From NCBI GenBank assembly GCA_022822365.1, contig JAJEBV010000005.1:46880-110879 (forward strand): a DNA stretch of 64,000 nt. Direction: 5' to 3'. The notes beneath the pieces were generated by a model. That model made no database searches. It was not told where the DNA came from and saw only the letters and a list, made by a program, of their open reading frames with translations. Below are positions 23,057 to 32,020 of the stretch, piece by piece (within the stretch, counting starts at the first letter, position 1; every line of letters starts with the position of its first letter). The stretch comes from Thermoanaerobaculia bacterium (GTDB lineage: Bacteria > Acidobacteriota > Thermoanaerobaculia > Multivoradales > Multivoraceae). A program made the translations under genes and the position numbers.

Positions 23057-25725
23057 AGATCCACCGCGTCCGCGCGCACGAGTTCGGCAAGCTGAACGGC
23101 GAACTCGACCTGGCGCCCGGAATGACCGTCATCCATGGCGACAACGAGGCCGGCAAGTCGACCTGGCTGCAGGCGATCTTCGCCGGTCTCTGCGGCCGGC
23201 GCCGCGGCCGCGGCGCCAACACCCTGGAAGAACGGGAGTTCGAGAGCCAGTACAAGCCCTGGAGCGGCGGCCAGTGGCGCGCCACCGTGAAGTTCGAACT
23301 CGACGACGGGCGGCGGATCGAGATCCAGCAGCGCGACCTCGACACGAAGGAGAGCGTCGCCCAGGACGCCGACACCGGACGCGCCATCGGCGACGAGATC
23401 ATCTACAGCGGCAGCATCGACGGCTCGCGGTTTCTCGGTCTGAACCGCCAGGTCATGCCGTCGACGCTGGTCATCGGCCAGGGCGACATCCAGAGATTGC
23501 GCCAGAAGAGCGAGAAGAAGGGCGACGAGGCTTCCGCGCTCAAGGAAGAGCTACAGCGGGCGGCCGCCTCGGCCGGCGGCGCCGCCACCGCCGTCGAGGC
23601 GCTCCGTACCTTGAGCGAGTACGCCAGCGAGGAGATCGGCCTGGAGCGTCGTAACTCCACCAGACCGTTGCAGCGGTCGATCGACCGCGCCGCCGGCGCC
23701 CGCGAGGCCCTGGAGACCGGCAGAAGCCGCCACAAGCTGCGTACGAGCCTGGAGAACGAGCTGAGCGCTGCCCGCGACTGGGCCCGGAGCGCCAACGCCC
23801 TAGTCCAGGCGTGCGAGAGCGTGCATGCCGAACGCGAGCTCGGTCGGCTGAAGGCGCGTCTGGCAGAGATCGACCGGTTGGCGTCGAAGTTCCCCGACGG
23901 CGCCCCACCGGCGCCCGGCGAAGAAAGCAGCTCTCCCAACGCGCGAGAGAACGCCGGGCAACGTGCCGGTCGGGCCGAAGCGCCAGACGGCGACAGCGAA
24001 GTGGCCCCGGAGGTCGCCGAAGCGGCAAGGACGTGGCGCGCGGCCACCGAAGCGCGCACCCTGCGCGAACAGTTGGGACCCGGCGAGCCTCCGGCGACGG
24101 TCATCTCGAAGGCCGACGGGCCGAGCGTCAAGCGCGCGCTCGAGGTCCTCGAGCTGCCGCCTCCGGAGCCTTTCGAAGAGGCCGAACGGCGGGTCCAGGC
24201 GTTCCGCGACGAACAGACGCAGCTCAGACGCCAGCTCGAAGCAAGTTCCGGCTTCGGCCGCTGGCCCTGGATCGGGGCTATCGCCGGCAGCCTGGTCGTG
24301 GCGCTGGGCTTCTTCGACCTCCTGCCGCGAGCGATCGGTATTGCGGGCGCCTTTCTCGCCTTCGTCTGCTCGCTCCTCATCTACCGCGCGCAGAAGCGGC
24401 TGTCTCCCCAACCCGAAGCCCATGAACAGGCACAGCGGGGCATGGAGAGGGCCGACGCCGAGGCGGACCTGAGGGACCTGAAGCGGAAGCACAGGCGCAG
24501 AGAGCGCCAGTTCGAGGCGGCACGCAAAGCACTCGCGGAGCTCAGCCTCGAAGCCGACGCGGATGCCGTGCGAACCGCCCTCGCGGCACTCAGGGAGCGC
24601 GAAGCCTGGGACCGCGAGCAGACTCTCTGGCTCAGCCGGGTAGAAGCGGCGCGTGAAGCGGAGACGGGGGCCGAAGCCGCCCTCCGCGCCGCGCTCGGCA
24701 GCCGCGGCCTGGAGGATCCGGAAGTGTCCGTCGCCGGCTTGCTCGATCGGTACGAGCAGCGCTGCCACCGCAACGCCGGGGCGGCGGCCCGTTGGCTACA
24801 GGATCGGGAGCGCCGGCTCCGGGACCAGAGAAACGACTGGGACCACCTGCAGCGCCTCCTCGGCGGCAGCGACCGCCGGAGTCTCGCGGCCCGGCGCGAC
24901 GCAGCCGCGGATCAGGCGCGCCGGGCCGCCGACCCACTGCCGGCGGAGACGGACAACGTTCGGGGGCTCGACGACGACGCGCTGGAACGGAAGCTGGCCG
25001 AGGCCCGTGCCGATGCGGTCGATGCCCGCATCGAGGTCAACCGGAAGCAGGTCGAACTCGCCGCCGACGGCGACCTCCCCTCGCTCGCCGAACTCGAAGA
25101 GGAGCAAGCCGCCGCCGAGCGCGAGGTCGTGCTCCTGCGTCGGGCAAGCGACATCCTCGACACGACAAGGGAACACCTGAAAGCAGCCCAGGACGAGGTC
25201 CATCGCATGCTCGCGCCGGACCTGCGCGAAGCGCTGGAGAAGCGGCTGAGCCTGGTGACCGACGGCCGCTACTCGGCCGTCCGCATCGACCCGGAAGAGG
25301 GAATGGAGGTGCAGCTCGAAGTCGAGGACGGCGTCTTCCGCTCCGCCACCGAGCTGTCGCACGGCACGGTCGACCAGACCTACCTGCTGCTCCGCATCGG
25401 CCTCGCCGAGGCGCTCGGCGACAAGAGGGAATCCGCGCCGCTGTTCCTCGACGACGCGACGGTGCACTCGGACACCGACCGCACGATCCGCTTCCTCGAC
25501 CTGCTGCTCGCCCTCAGCGAGGAACGGCAGATCGTCGTCTTCACGCAGGAGGAGGAGGTCAGGGAGTGGGCCGCGCGAAGTCTCACTGGAGACGCCAGGC
25601 ACCGCCTGATCGAACTTGGCCGGAATGGCCTTCCGGTTCAACCGGGAGACGAAGCCGAGCCGGCCAGCGAAGCGGGCGGAAGCGAGCCCGCGCCAGAGCC
25701 GGAACGCCAGCACAGCCTTCTATAA
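23053..25725 (+). CDS. SMC-like ATPase with membrane hairpin (YhaN type)
   Basis: An 890-residue Rad50/SbcC-type ATPase. The Walker A is GDNEAGKST (residues 29-37). The long middle is charged coiled coil in two arms, and the C-terminal head has the ABC signature TELSHGTVDQTYLLLRIGLA and Walker B APLFLDDATV. The apex of the coiled coil (about residues 404-447) has no zinc hook; it holds two hydrophobic helices (WIGAIAGSLVVALGFFDLL and IAGAFLAFVCSLLIYRA), as in YhaN proteins, suggesting membrane attachment. It starts at GTG overlapping the nuclease subunit, so both are made together. Probably DNA-end processing or double-strand-break repair at the membrane. Confidence 0.87.
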   Translation: MKIHRVRAHEFGKLNGELDLAPGMTVIHGDNEAGKSTWLQAIFAGLCGRRRGRGANTLEEREFESQYKPWSGGQWRATVKFELDDGRRIEIQQRDLDTKESVAQDADTGRAIGDEIIYSGSIDGSRFLGLNRQVMPSTLVIGQGDIQRLRQKSEKKGDEASALKEELQRAAASAGGAATAVEALRTLSEYASEEIGLERRNSTRPLQRSIDRAAGAREALETGRSRHKLRTSLENELSAARDWARSANALVQACESVHAERELGRLKARLAEIDRLASKFPDGAPPAPGEESSSPNARENAGQRAGRAEAPDGDSEVAPEVAEAARTWRAATEARTLREQLGPGEPPATVISKADGPSVKRALEVLELPPPEPFEEAERRVQAFRDEQTQLRRQLEASSGFGRWPWIGAIAGSLVVALGFFDLLPRAIGIAGAFLAFVCSLLIYRAQKRLSPQPEAHEQAQRGMERADAEADLRDLKRKHRRRERQFEAARKALAELSLEADADAVRTALAALREREAWDREQTLWLSRVEAAREAETGAEAALRAALGSRGLEDPEVSVAGLLDRYEQRCHRNAGAAARWLQDRERRLRDQRNDWDHLQRLLGGSDRRSLAARRDAAADQARRAADPLPAETDNVRGLDDDALERKLAEARADAVDARIEVNRKQVELAADGDLPSLAELEEEQAAAEREVVLLRRASDILDTTREHLKAAQDEVHRMLAPDLREALEKRLSLVTDGRYSAVRIDPEEGMEVQLEVEDGVFRSATELSHGTVDQTYLLLRIGLAEALGDKRESAPLFLDDATVHSDTDRTIRFLDLLLALSEERQIVVFTQEEEVREWAARSLTGDARHRLIELGRNGLPVQPGDEAEPASEAGGSEPAPEPERQHSLL

Positions 25726-25726
25726 T
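25721..25726 (+). promoter_or_regulatory. TATAAT -10 box just before the acyl-CoA carboxylase start
   Basis: A perfect TATAAT ends nine bases before the ATG at 25736. No Shine-Dalgarno lies between. If used, transcription would begin about at the start codon, giving a leaderless message. No good -35 is seen, and the box overlaps the last codons of the previous gene. Confidence 0.4.
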
Positions 25727-25735
25727 CGCCGCCCG

Positions 25736-28700
25736 ATGCGCCGCCTCCTGATCGCCAACCGCGGCGAAATCGCGGTACGAATCGCCCGCGCGGCGATGGA
25801 TCTCGGTATCGCCACGGTCGCGATCTACTCCGAGGACGATGCCAACGGACTCCACCTGCGGATCGCCGACGAGGCCGTGGCACTCGGCGGCCGCGGAGTG
25901 CGGGCCTACCTCGACATCGAGGACGTGGTCACAAGGGCCGCCGACGCGAAGTGTGACGCGATCCACCCGGGCTACGGCTTCCTGGCCGAGAACGCCGACT
26001 TCGCCGCCGCCTGCGCGGAGGCCGGCATCACCTTCGTCGGCCCGCGGCCGGAGGTCCTGGAGCTATTCGGCGACAAGGGCCGAGCGCGTACGGCCGCGAG
26101 CGCCGCGGACGTGCCCGTGCTGCGAGGCACGGACCATACGACCACCCTGGAGGAGACACGTGAGTTCTTCGCCGCTCTCGGCGACGGCGGAGCGATGATC
26201 ATCAAGGCGCTCGGCGGCGGCGGCGGGCGCGGGGCTCGCATCGTCACGGCGGCCGGCGACATCGACCAGGCCTACGAACGCTGCGGCTCCGAAGCCGAAC
26301 GCGCTTTCGGCAACGGCGGTCTCTACGTCGAGGAACTCCTCCCGCGCGCCCGCCACATCGAGGTCCAGCTCCTCGGCGACGAAGTCGGTGGCCTGGTCGA
26401 CTTCGGCGAGCGCGAGTGCAGCGCCCAGCGCCGGCACCAGAAGGTGGTCGAAACCGCGCCGGCGCCGAACCTCGGGCCCGAGGTCCGCCAGGCGATCATC
26501 GACGCGGCGCTCCGCCTGGGCGGCGCGGCCAGGTACAGCAGTCTCGGGACCTTCGAGTTTCTGGTGGATGCCGGCGACGGCGCGGGCGGAGACAACGGCG
26601 GCGCCGGCCGCTTCGCCTTCATCGAAACGAACGCACGCCTCCAGGTCGAGCACACGGTGACCGAAGCCGTGACCGGAGTGGACCTGGTGCAGGCTCAACT
26701 GCGCGTGGCCCGCGGCGAGTCGCTCGCGGACCTCGAGCTCGAAGACCCGGTCGCCCGCCGCACGCGGGGCTTCGCGATCCAGGCCCGGGTCAATCTGGAG
26801 ACCCTGGACGCCGACGGCAATGTTCGGCCCTCGTCCGGAGTCCTCGCCGCCTACGAACCACCGAGCGGCCCCGGCGTGCGAGTCGACGGCTGCGGCTACG
26901 CCGGCTACGAGCCGAACCCCGCGTTCGACTCGCTGCTCGCGAAAGTGATCGCCCACTCGCCCTCGGAAGACTTCGCCGCCAGCGTCAAGCGGGCCTCCCG
27001 GGCCCTCGACGAGTTCCGCATCGGCGGCCCCTCGACGAACATCCCCTGGCTCCAGAGCGTCCTCGCCCATCCGGACTTCGAGGCCGGTCGCCTCTACACA
27101 CGCTGGCTGGACGACAACGCCGGGGATCTGGCGGCGGCGGCCTCCAACGGCCGCAGGCCCCGCTTCGTCCCGGCCGCCGGTCCTGGCGCCGGCGCCGAGG
27201 CCGTCGCAGCAGGGAACAGCGCCCGTGACAGCGGCTTCGCCGGCGCCCGCGTCGACACGGCCGATCCCCTGGCCCTGTTCGCCTACGACCAGGAGACGAA
27301 GGCCGCGCAACCGGAACGGATGGACGATGCCGGCGGCCGGCTCGCGGAGGAGGATGGCTCCGAGGACGCCACGGGAATCGCCGCGCCGATCCAGGGCACG
27401 ATCGTCAGCATCGACGTCGCGGAGGGCGACGAAGTCCTCCGCGGCCAGCAGGTCGCCGTGATCGAAGCGATGAAGATGGAGCACGTACTCCGCTCCGACA
27501 CGAGCGGAACGGTGGTCCGGGTCACGATGGCCGCCGGCGACACGATCCGGGAGGGCTATCCCCTCGTCCTCGTCGAAGGGGCCGAGGGCGGCGAGGCCGC
27601 GGACGCGGCCGTCGAGATCGATCCGGACTACATCCGGCCCGACCTGGAGGAGAACATCCAGCGCCACGCCTACACCCTGGACGAGAACCGGCCGGAGGCG
27701 GTCGCCCGTCGCCGCCGGTTCGGCTTCCGGACGCCCCGCGAGAACATCGAGCAACTCGTCGACTCAGGGTCCTTCAAGGAGTACTGGCCGCTGATCGTGG
27801 CCCGCCAGCACCAGAAGTTCAGCGACGAGAAGCTGCGCGAGTACACCCCCGCCGACGGCGTGGTCGCCGGCACCGCCTCGATCAACGGCGACCTCTTCGA
27901 CGACGAGAGGTCGCGGGCGATGGTGCTCTCGTACGACTACACCGTCCTCGCCGGCACCCAGGGCGGCCGCAACCACTACAAGCAGGACCGCCTGTTCGAC
28001 CTGGCGAACCGCTACATGCTGCCGCTCATCTTCTTCACCGAAGGCGGCGGCGGCCGGCCGGGCGACGACTACACGGGTCCCCGCGTCGCGTTCGACACCT
28101 ACACCTTCACGCAGTTCTCCAAGCTCTCCGGCCTCATCCCGCTGGTCGGCGTGAACAACGGCCGCTGCTTCGCCGGCAACACGGCGCTGCTCGCCTGCTG
28201 CGACGTGATCATCGCCACCAAAGCGTCGACGATCGCCATGGGCGGTCCCGCCATGATCGAGGGCGGCGGGCTCGGCATCTACACGCCGGAGGAAGTCGGC
28301 CCGATGTCCTTCCAGGTGCCGAACGGCGTCGTCGACATCCTGGTCGAGGACGAGGAAGAAGCGGTCGACGTGGCGAAGGAGTACCTCTCCTACTTCCAGG
28401 GGCCGACCTCCGACTGGGAGGCCCACGACCAGCGGCCGCTGCGCCACGTGGTTCCGGAGAACCGGCTCCGCCTCTACGACATGCAGGAGATCGTCCACAC
28501 GATCGCCGACGTCGGCTCCGTGCTCGAGATCCGGCCGAAGTTCGGGATCGGCGTGATCACGGCGTTTATCCGGGTCGAGGGCAGGCCGATGGGAGTCATC
28601 GCGAACAACCCGCACCACCTGGCGGGCGCGATCGACTCGGACGGTTCCGACAAGGGCGCCCGCTTCCTCCAGCTCTGCGACGCCTTCGACATCCCCGTGC

Positions 28701-29188
28701 TGAGCCTGATGGACTGCCCCGGAATCATGGTCGGGCCGGACCACGAGAAGACCGCTCTGGTCCGCCACTGTGCGCGCATGTTCAACACCGGCGCCAATCT
28801 CTCCGTGCCCCTGTTCGGCGTCGTTGTCCGCAAGGCCTACGGCCTCGGCGTGCAGGCGATGTGCGGCGCGAGCGCGCTGGTCGGCTTCTTCACTGTCGGC
28901 TGGCCGACAGCCGAGTTCGCCGGCATGAACATCGAGGGCGCCGTCAAGCTCGGTTACCGGAAGGAACTGGCCGCGATCGAGGACCCCGAAGAACGCCGAC
29001 TCGAGTTCGAGCGGCGGGTCGAGGCCTCCTACGAGCGCGCCAAGGCCGTCAACGCAGCCGCCGGCGGCGGTCTCGACGACGTGATCGACCCGGCGGAGAC
29101 GCGCTCCTGGATCGCGGAGAGCATGAAGCGCCTGCCCAAGCCGCCGCCCCGGACCGGCAAGAAGCGGCCCTACATCGATACCTGGTAG
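25736..29188 (+). CDS. Single-chain biotin-dependent acyl-CoA carboxylase (BC-BCCP-CT)
   Basis: A 1150-residue cytoplasmic enzyme combining three parts that are usually separate. Residues 1-450 are biotin carboxylase: LLIANRGEIAVRIARA, HPGYGFLAENADFA, the ATP-grasp loop KALGGGGGRGARIV and FIETNARLQVEHTVTE. Around 560-620 is the biotin carrier, with biotinylated Lys580 in EAMKMEH. Residues 625-1150 are the carboxyltransferase (ENIEQLVDSGSF, VGVNNGRCFAGNTALL, LMDCPGIMVGPDHE). This matches the single-chain long-chain acyl-CoA carboxylase class (NCBI 'acetyl-CoA carboxylase family protein'), which forms homo-oligomers and accepts varied acyl-CoAs. The acyl chain used here is not predictable. A biotin ligase must act from elsewhere. 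Confidence 0.92.
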   Translation: MRRLLIANRGEIAVRIARAAMDLGIATVAIYSEDDANGLHLRIADEAVALGGRGVRAYLDIEDVVTRAADAKCDAIHPGYGFLAENADFAAACAEAGITFVGPRPEVLELFGDKGRARTAASAADVPVLRGTDHTTTLEETREFFAALGDGGAMIIKALGGGGGRGARIVTAAGDIDQAYERCGSEAERAFGNGGLYVEELLPRARHIEVQLLGDEVGGLVDFGERECSAQRRHQKVVETAPAPNLGPEVRQAIIDAALRLGGAARYSSLGTFEFLVDAGDGAGGDNGGAGRFAFIETNARLQVEHTVTEAVTGVDLVQAQLRVARGESLADLELEDPVARRTRGFAIQARVNLETLDADGNVRPSSGVLAAYEPPSGPGVRVDGCGYAGYEPNPAFDSLLAKVIAHSPSEDFAASVKRASRALDEFRIGGPSTNIPWLQSVLAHPDFEAGRLYTRWLDDNAGDLAAAASNGRRPRFVPAAGPGAGAEAVAAGNSARDSGFAGARVDTADPLALFAYDQETKAAQPERMDDAGGRLAEEDGSEDATGIAAPIQGTIVSIDVAEGDEVLRGQQVAVIEAMKMEHVLRSDTSGTVVRVTMAAGDTIREGYPLVLVEGAEGGEAADAAVEIDPDYIRPDLEENIQRHAYTLDENRPEAVARRRRFGFRTPRENIEQLVDSGSFKEYWPLIVARQHQKFSDEKLREYTPADGVVAGTASINGDLFDDERSRAMVLSYDYTVLAGTQGGRNHYKQDRLFDLANRYMLPLIFFTEGGGGRPGDDYTGPRVAFDTYTFTQFSKLSGLIPLVGVNNGRCFAGNTALLACCDVIIATKASTIAMGGPAMIEGGGLGIYTPEEVGPMSFQVPNGVVDILVEDEEEAVDVAKEYLSYFQGPTSDWEAHDQRPLRHVVPENRLRLYDMQEIVHTIADVGSVLEIRPKFGIGVITAFIRVEGRPMGVIANNPHHLAGAIDSDGSDKGARFLQLCDAFDIPVLSLMDCPGIMVGPDHEKTALVRHCARMFNTGANLSVPLFGVVVRKAYGLGVQAMCGASALVGFFTVGWPTAEFAGMNIEGAVKLGYRKELAAIEDPEERRLEFERRVEASYERAKAVNAAAGGGLDDVIDPAETRSWIAESMKRLPKPPPRTGKKRPYIDTW

Positions 29189-29203
29189 CGGACGTCAGTC
29201 CGC
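29188..29203. terminator. Hairpin at the end of the carboxylase gene
   Basis: GCGGAC-gtca-GTCCGC is a perfect six-base-pair palindrome beginning at the last base of the carboxylase stop codon. The stop of the truncated toxin lies in its loop (29195-29197). There is no T-run. It may be a terminator between convergent genes or the scar of a small palindromic element. Confidence 0.4.
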
Positions 29204-29311
29204 CCGCTGCGGCAGCCCGCCGCCGCCGGACGCGATCCGTTCCAGGTACTCCCCGTGCCCGGACTCTCCCTTGAGAATCGCCACGACCGCGGAAGAGTCG
29301 ATCGCGATCAC
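29195..29311 (-). pseudogene. Truncated VapC PIN-domain toxin (first 38 codons only)
   Basis: The GTG at 29311 overlaps the antitoxin stop (GTGA), as in intact vapBC operons. The 38 codons read VIAIDSSAVVAILKGESG and then run quickly to a stop in a Gly-rich, unrelated-looking tail. The segment is the first strand and helix of a PIN domain, including the first catalytic Asp (residue 5), but the other acidic residues and about 90 residues are missing. The break falls at a GC-rich hairpin beside the end of the carboxylase gene. The toxin must be inactive. Confidence 0.82.
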
Positions 29312-29616
29312 TTTGGCAGTCCCCGCTCATCGTAGAGCTTCTCGAAGAGCGTCTCGGACAGAGGCCGGTCCGGATCAAGCGTCGGGTCGGCAGCCAGAGC
29401 CTCAGCCCGCAACTGCGGCCCCCTCTCGGCGCGCTTCATCAGCGCGGCCCGAATCTCCTCGCGGCTGCACTTCCTAACGCCCCGCTTCTCCTCGAGCGCC
29501 TCGATCGCGCTCTCGATCACCTTGACCTTGCTGCCGCGGACGCCTCCGTGCAGGACCTTGGCCAAGTACTCGACGCGCTCATCGAGGTCGGGTCGGTGCG
29601 CAATGTTGATCGCCAT
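29308..29616 (-). CDS. VapB-like antitoxin, orphaned
   Basis: A 102-residue antitoxin. MAINIAHRPDLDERVEYLA and SKVKVIESAIEALEE form the ribbon or helix DNA-binding part of the Rv0623-type VapB family; the C-terminal DRPLSETLFEKLYDERGLPK is the toxin-neutralising tail. The ATG at 29616 has GGAGAG six bases upstream; the frame remains open to 29712 but without homology. Its toxin partner is reduced to 38 codons, so this gene is either a solo regulator or a decaying remnant. Confidence 0.83.
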   Translation of the reverse strand: MAINIAHRPDLDERVEYLAKVLHGGVRGSKVKVIESAIEALEEKRGVRKCSREEIRAALMKRAERGPQLRAEALAADPTLDPDRPLSETLFEKLYDERGLPK

Positions 29617-29657
29617 GTCGAACTCTCCGCTCCTGGTTGCCAGTCTCGACGGCATCC

Positions 29658-29677
29658 ATCGTAGCATCGATCGTAGC
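29658..29677 (-). promoter_or_regulatory. Candidate operator repeats upstream of vapB
   Basis: ATCGTAGC occurs twice (29658-29665 and 29670-29677) separated by ATCG, 41 bases upstream of the antitoxin start. On the coding strand each repeat gives TACGAT, which could also serve as a -10 box. Autorepression by VapB at such repeats is usual for the family. Confidence 0.45.
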
Positions 29678-29765
29678 GAACCGGCGGACGGCTCTTCGGT
29701 CACCACGACCATGCCGTCCGCCCCTTCGAGAGTCCGACCGTAGAAGCGGGTGAAATCAACCGAAC

Positions 29766-30392
29766 TCAGTCGGCCCAGCCGAGCGCCCGGGCCCGATGGA
29801 CGATCTGCTCTGCGGCGCCCGGGAAGCCGAGCCGCTCGGTGTTGAGGACGAGGTCGTAGTGTCGCGGGTCGTCACAGTCCCGGGCGTAGTACTCGCGGTG
29901 GTAGCGAACCCGGTTCACGTCCCGCCGGGCGACGACCGCATCCGCTTCCTGCTGAGGAACGCCCATCACCTCGACGGCGACTCGCCTCCTGAACTCGGGC
30001 CCGGCAACCAGCCGCGCATGGAGTGCATCCTCCCGCCAGGCCAGTACCGCCGCCGATGCCCGGCCCACGAACACGCAGGGGCCCTCGCCGGCCATTTCGC
30101 AGACGACGCTCCGGGTGACGCGAACCAGGTTGCCTTCGCCGATCGGCTGACCGATCGGCGGCGCCGGCAGAAACAGATCGGGAAGCTGGGCGCTGGCGAC
30201 CCGGGCCAGCCGCTCGATGAACCCCGGCGGCCTGTCCTCGCGCGCCTGGACCTCCTCCGGCGGGACGCCGGCGCGCTTGGCCACCTCGTCGATCAGAGAG
30301 TTGCCGACCAACCGCCACCCGAGCCGATCCGCCACCAGCCTCGCGACCTGGGTGCCGCCGGACGCGTACTGCCTCGAGATCGTGATCAGCAT
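29766..30392 (-). CDS. Cytidylate kinase-like family protein
   Basis: A 208-residue P-loop kinase-like protein. The N-terminus LITISRQYASGGTQVARLVA is the glycine-rich loop of the AAA_26 cytidylate-kinase-like family, which differs from true Cmk by lacking the CMP-specific insert. An arginine-rich lid (RRRVAVEVMGVPQQEAD, then RYHREYYARD) follows, then YDLVLNTERLG. Proteins of this family are widespread but uncharacterised; nucleotide or small-molecule phosphorylation is probable. SD AGGAGG is seven bases before the ATG. It is 28 bases downstream of the MFS gene and likely co-transcribed. Confidence 0.85.
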   Translation of the reverse strand: MLITISRQYASGGTQVARLVADRLGWRLVGNSLIDEVAKRAGVPPEEVQAREDRPPGFIERLARVASAQLPDLFLPAPPIGQPIGEGNLVRVTRSVVCEMAGEGPCVFVGRASAAVLAWREDALHARLVAGPEFRRRVAVEVMGVPQQEADAVVARRDVNRVRYHREYYARDCDDPRHYDLVLNTERLGFPGAAEQIVHRARALGWAD

Positions 30393-30420
30393 CGAGTACC
30401 TCCTGCTGCCTGCTGCGTCC

Positions 30421-31770
30421 TCAGCGAGCCGCTCCGCGAGTGGCCGCCGGCGCCGACGCTTCCCGCTTCACCGCGAGTTCGGCATCAGCTCGCGCCGCGG
30501 CCCTGAACGCCTTCCGAATCAACAGGTCCATCCGCCGCAGGTCGGAACTCGCAAGGTAGAACACGATCGCGACCACAATGGCTAGCAGCGAGGCCAAACC
30601 GACCGCGACCGGCGCTCCCCAGACCTCGGCCAGAGCGCTGATCGGCGCCACGCCGAGCATCGGCAGCGAGAACGACATCGTCAGGAAACCGGACACGCGA
30701 CCCCGTACCGAATCCGGGATCAGGACATGGATCGCCGTGTTGTTCAGCGTCGTGTAGATCGCCTGGAAGGCCGAACCCGCCAGCACCAGAGGCAGGCCCA
30801 GCCAGAACCACGGACTGAGCGCGAAACCCATCATGAACAGACCGAACGCGAAGACGCTGGTCATCATCAACCGGAGCCGGCGGGTCGAATAGGACCGCCA
30901 CGCCACGAACGCGGCCCCCAGTACGCCGCCGACACCGGCGGCTCCGCTCAACGCTCCAAGGCCGCCCGCGCCCACCTGCCAGATGTCCTCGGCAAAGACT
31001 ACGAGCAGGGTCTGGAAAGGCATGACCAGGAACATCGGCACGAGGCCGAAGAACAACAGGACGAGGACCAGCCGGTTCTCCGCCACGTACCGGAAGCCCT
31101 GCCCCATGTTCTGGAGCATCGAGTGCTTCGAGGGGTCGGCCACCGGCGCCCGATGGACTCCCATCATGCCCGCGAGAGCCAGCGCATAGAGGCCGGTGTT
31201 GATCGAGTACGCGACGTTGACGCCCGCGGCCCAGATCAGGAAGCCGCCCACCGCCGGCCCCACGACCCGGGTCACGTTGACCGCGGTCATGCTCAGCGCC
31301 ATCGCGTTCGTCAACCGGCGCCGGCCCACCACGTCCGCGACGATGGCGTTTCTCGCCGGCATGACGAAGGGGAAGACCGCGCCCACCACCGTTACCTGGA
31401 CCAGGATGTGCCAGTAGTCGAGATTCCCGCTCAGAAGCAGACCGAGCACGATCACCTCGGCGACCACGACCGTCGCCTGCCCGGCCGCCACCAGGCCCCT
31501 GCGTTCGAAGCGGTCGGCCGCAACGCCTCCGACCGGGCCCAGACTGAGCATCGACAGCGCCACCATCAGGCTGACCAGCCCCAGCGCGAACTCGCTGCCG
31601 GTCAGGGAGAAAACGAGCCAGGAACGGACAACCAACTGGCCCTGCATGGCCAGGAAGAAGGTCGTGTTCGACAGGTAGAGCCAGCGGAACTGGGGTATCC
31701 GCAGCGACTCCCACATGCCGCCGCGGCCCGGCGGCGGACCCGGCGTTCTGGGGAATTGCTGCACGGTCAT
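30421..31770 (-). CDS. MFS transporter
   Basis: A 449-residue inner-membrane transporter of the major facilitator superfamily with about twelve hydrophobic helices. The N-terminal membrane segment is LSNTTFFLAMQGQLVVRSWL, and the cytoplasmic loop between helices two and three reads GGVAADRFERRGLV, the MFS motif A. It resembles MFS_3-type exporters (enterobactin or macrolide efflux-like), so drug or siderophore efflux is the closest guess. The ATG at 31770 is chosen because hydrophobicity and homology begin just after it; a longer frame from 31872 adds only a disordered leader. It precedes the cytidylate-kinase-like gene. Confidence 0.88.
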   Translation of the reverse strand: MTVQQFPRTPGPPPGRGGMWESLRIPQFRWLYLSNTTFFLAMQGQLVVRSWLVFSLTGSEFALGLVSLMVALSMLSLGPVGGVAADRFERRGLVAAGQATVVVAEVIVLGLLLSGNLDYWHILVQVTVVGAVFPFVMPARNAIVADVVGRRRLTNAMALSMTAVNVTRVVGPAVGGFLIWAAGVNVAYSINTGLYALALAGMMGVHRAPVADPSKHSMLQNMGQGFRYVAENRLVLVLLFFGLVPMFLVMPFQTLLVVFAEDIWQVGAGGLGALSGAAGVGGVLGAAFVAWRSYSTRRLRLMMTSVFAFGLFMMGFALSPWFWLGLPLVLAGSAFQAIYTTLNNTAIHVLIPDSVRGRVSGFLTMSFSLPMLGVAPISALAEVWGAPVAVGLASLLAIVVAIVFYLASSDLRRMDLLIRKAFRAAARADAELAVKREASAPAATRGAAR

Positions 31771-31880
31771 CGGCTGGGCACCAACCTCGCGGCAGGGTAT
31801 CCCGGCGCACGCCGGCCGAGTCAAACCGCTGCTACACTCCGGCGTCCTCGCGCCGCGACCGGCGAGTCTCACCCGGTCAT

Positions 31881-31955
31881 GCCGACGTAGCTCAGTGGCA
31901 GAGCAGCTGATTCGTAATCAGCAGGTCAGCGGTTCAAATCCGCTCGTCGGCTCCA
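31881..31955 (+). tRNA. tRNA-Thr (anticodon CGT)
   Basis: A complete 75-base cloverleaf. The acceptor stem GCCGACG (31881-31887) pairs with CGTCGGC (31945-31951), followed by discriminator T and an encoded CCA. The D-arm contains AGCTCAGTGGCAGAGC. The anticodon stem GCTGA/TCAGC encloses loop TTCGTAA, with anticodon CGT reading ACG (Thr). The T-arm is CAGCGGTTCAAATCCGCTC. A TACACT at 31833-31838 is a possible -10 box. The ACG codon is common in this GC-rich window. Confidence 0.95.
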
Positions 31956-32020
31956 CTTCGACTCGTCAAACGGCGTGCTAGTTTCCGGGCTTCTCCCCAA
32001 CAGATCGAGGAGGTGGTCCC

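Noticed and set aside
23053..25725. Defence-system nuclease-ATPase (for example Gabija or Wadjet-like) reading of the SbcD/YhaN pair
   Set aside because: The metallophosphoesterase motifs and the YhaN-type apex fit housekeeping DNA repair; no partner defence genes or mobile context are present.
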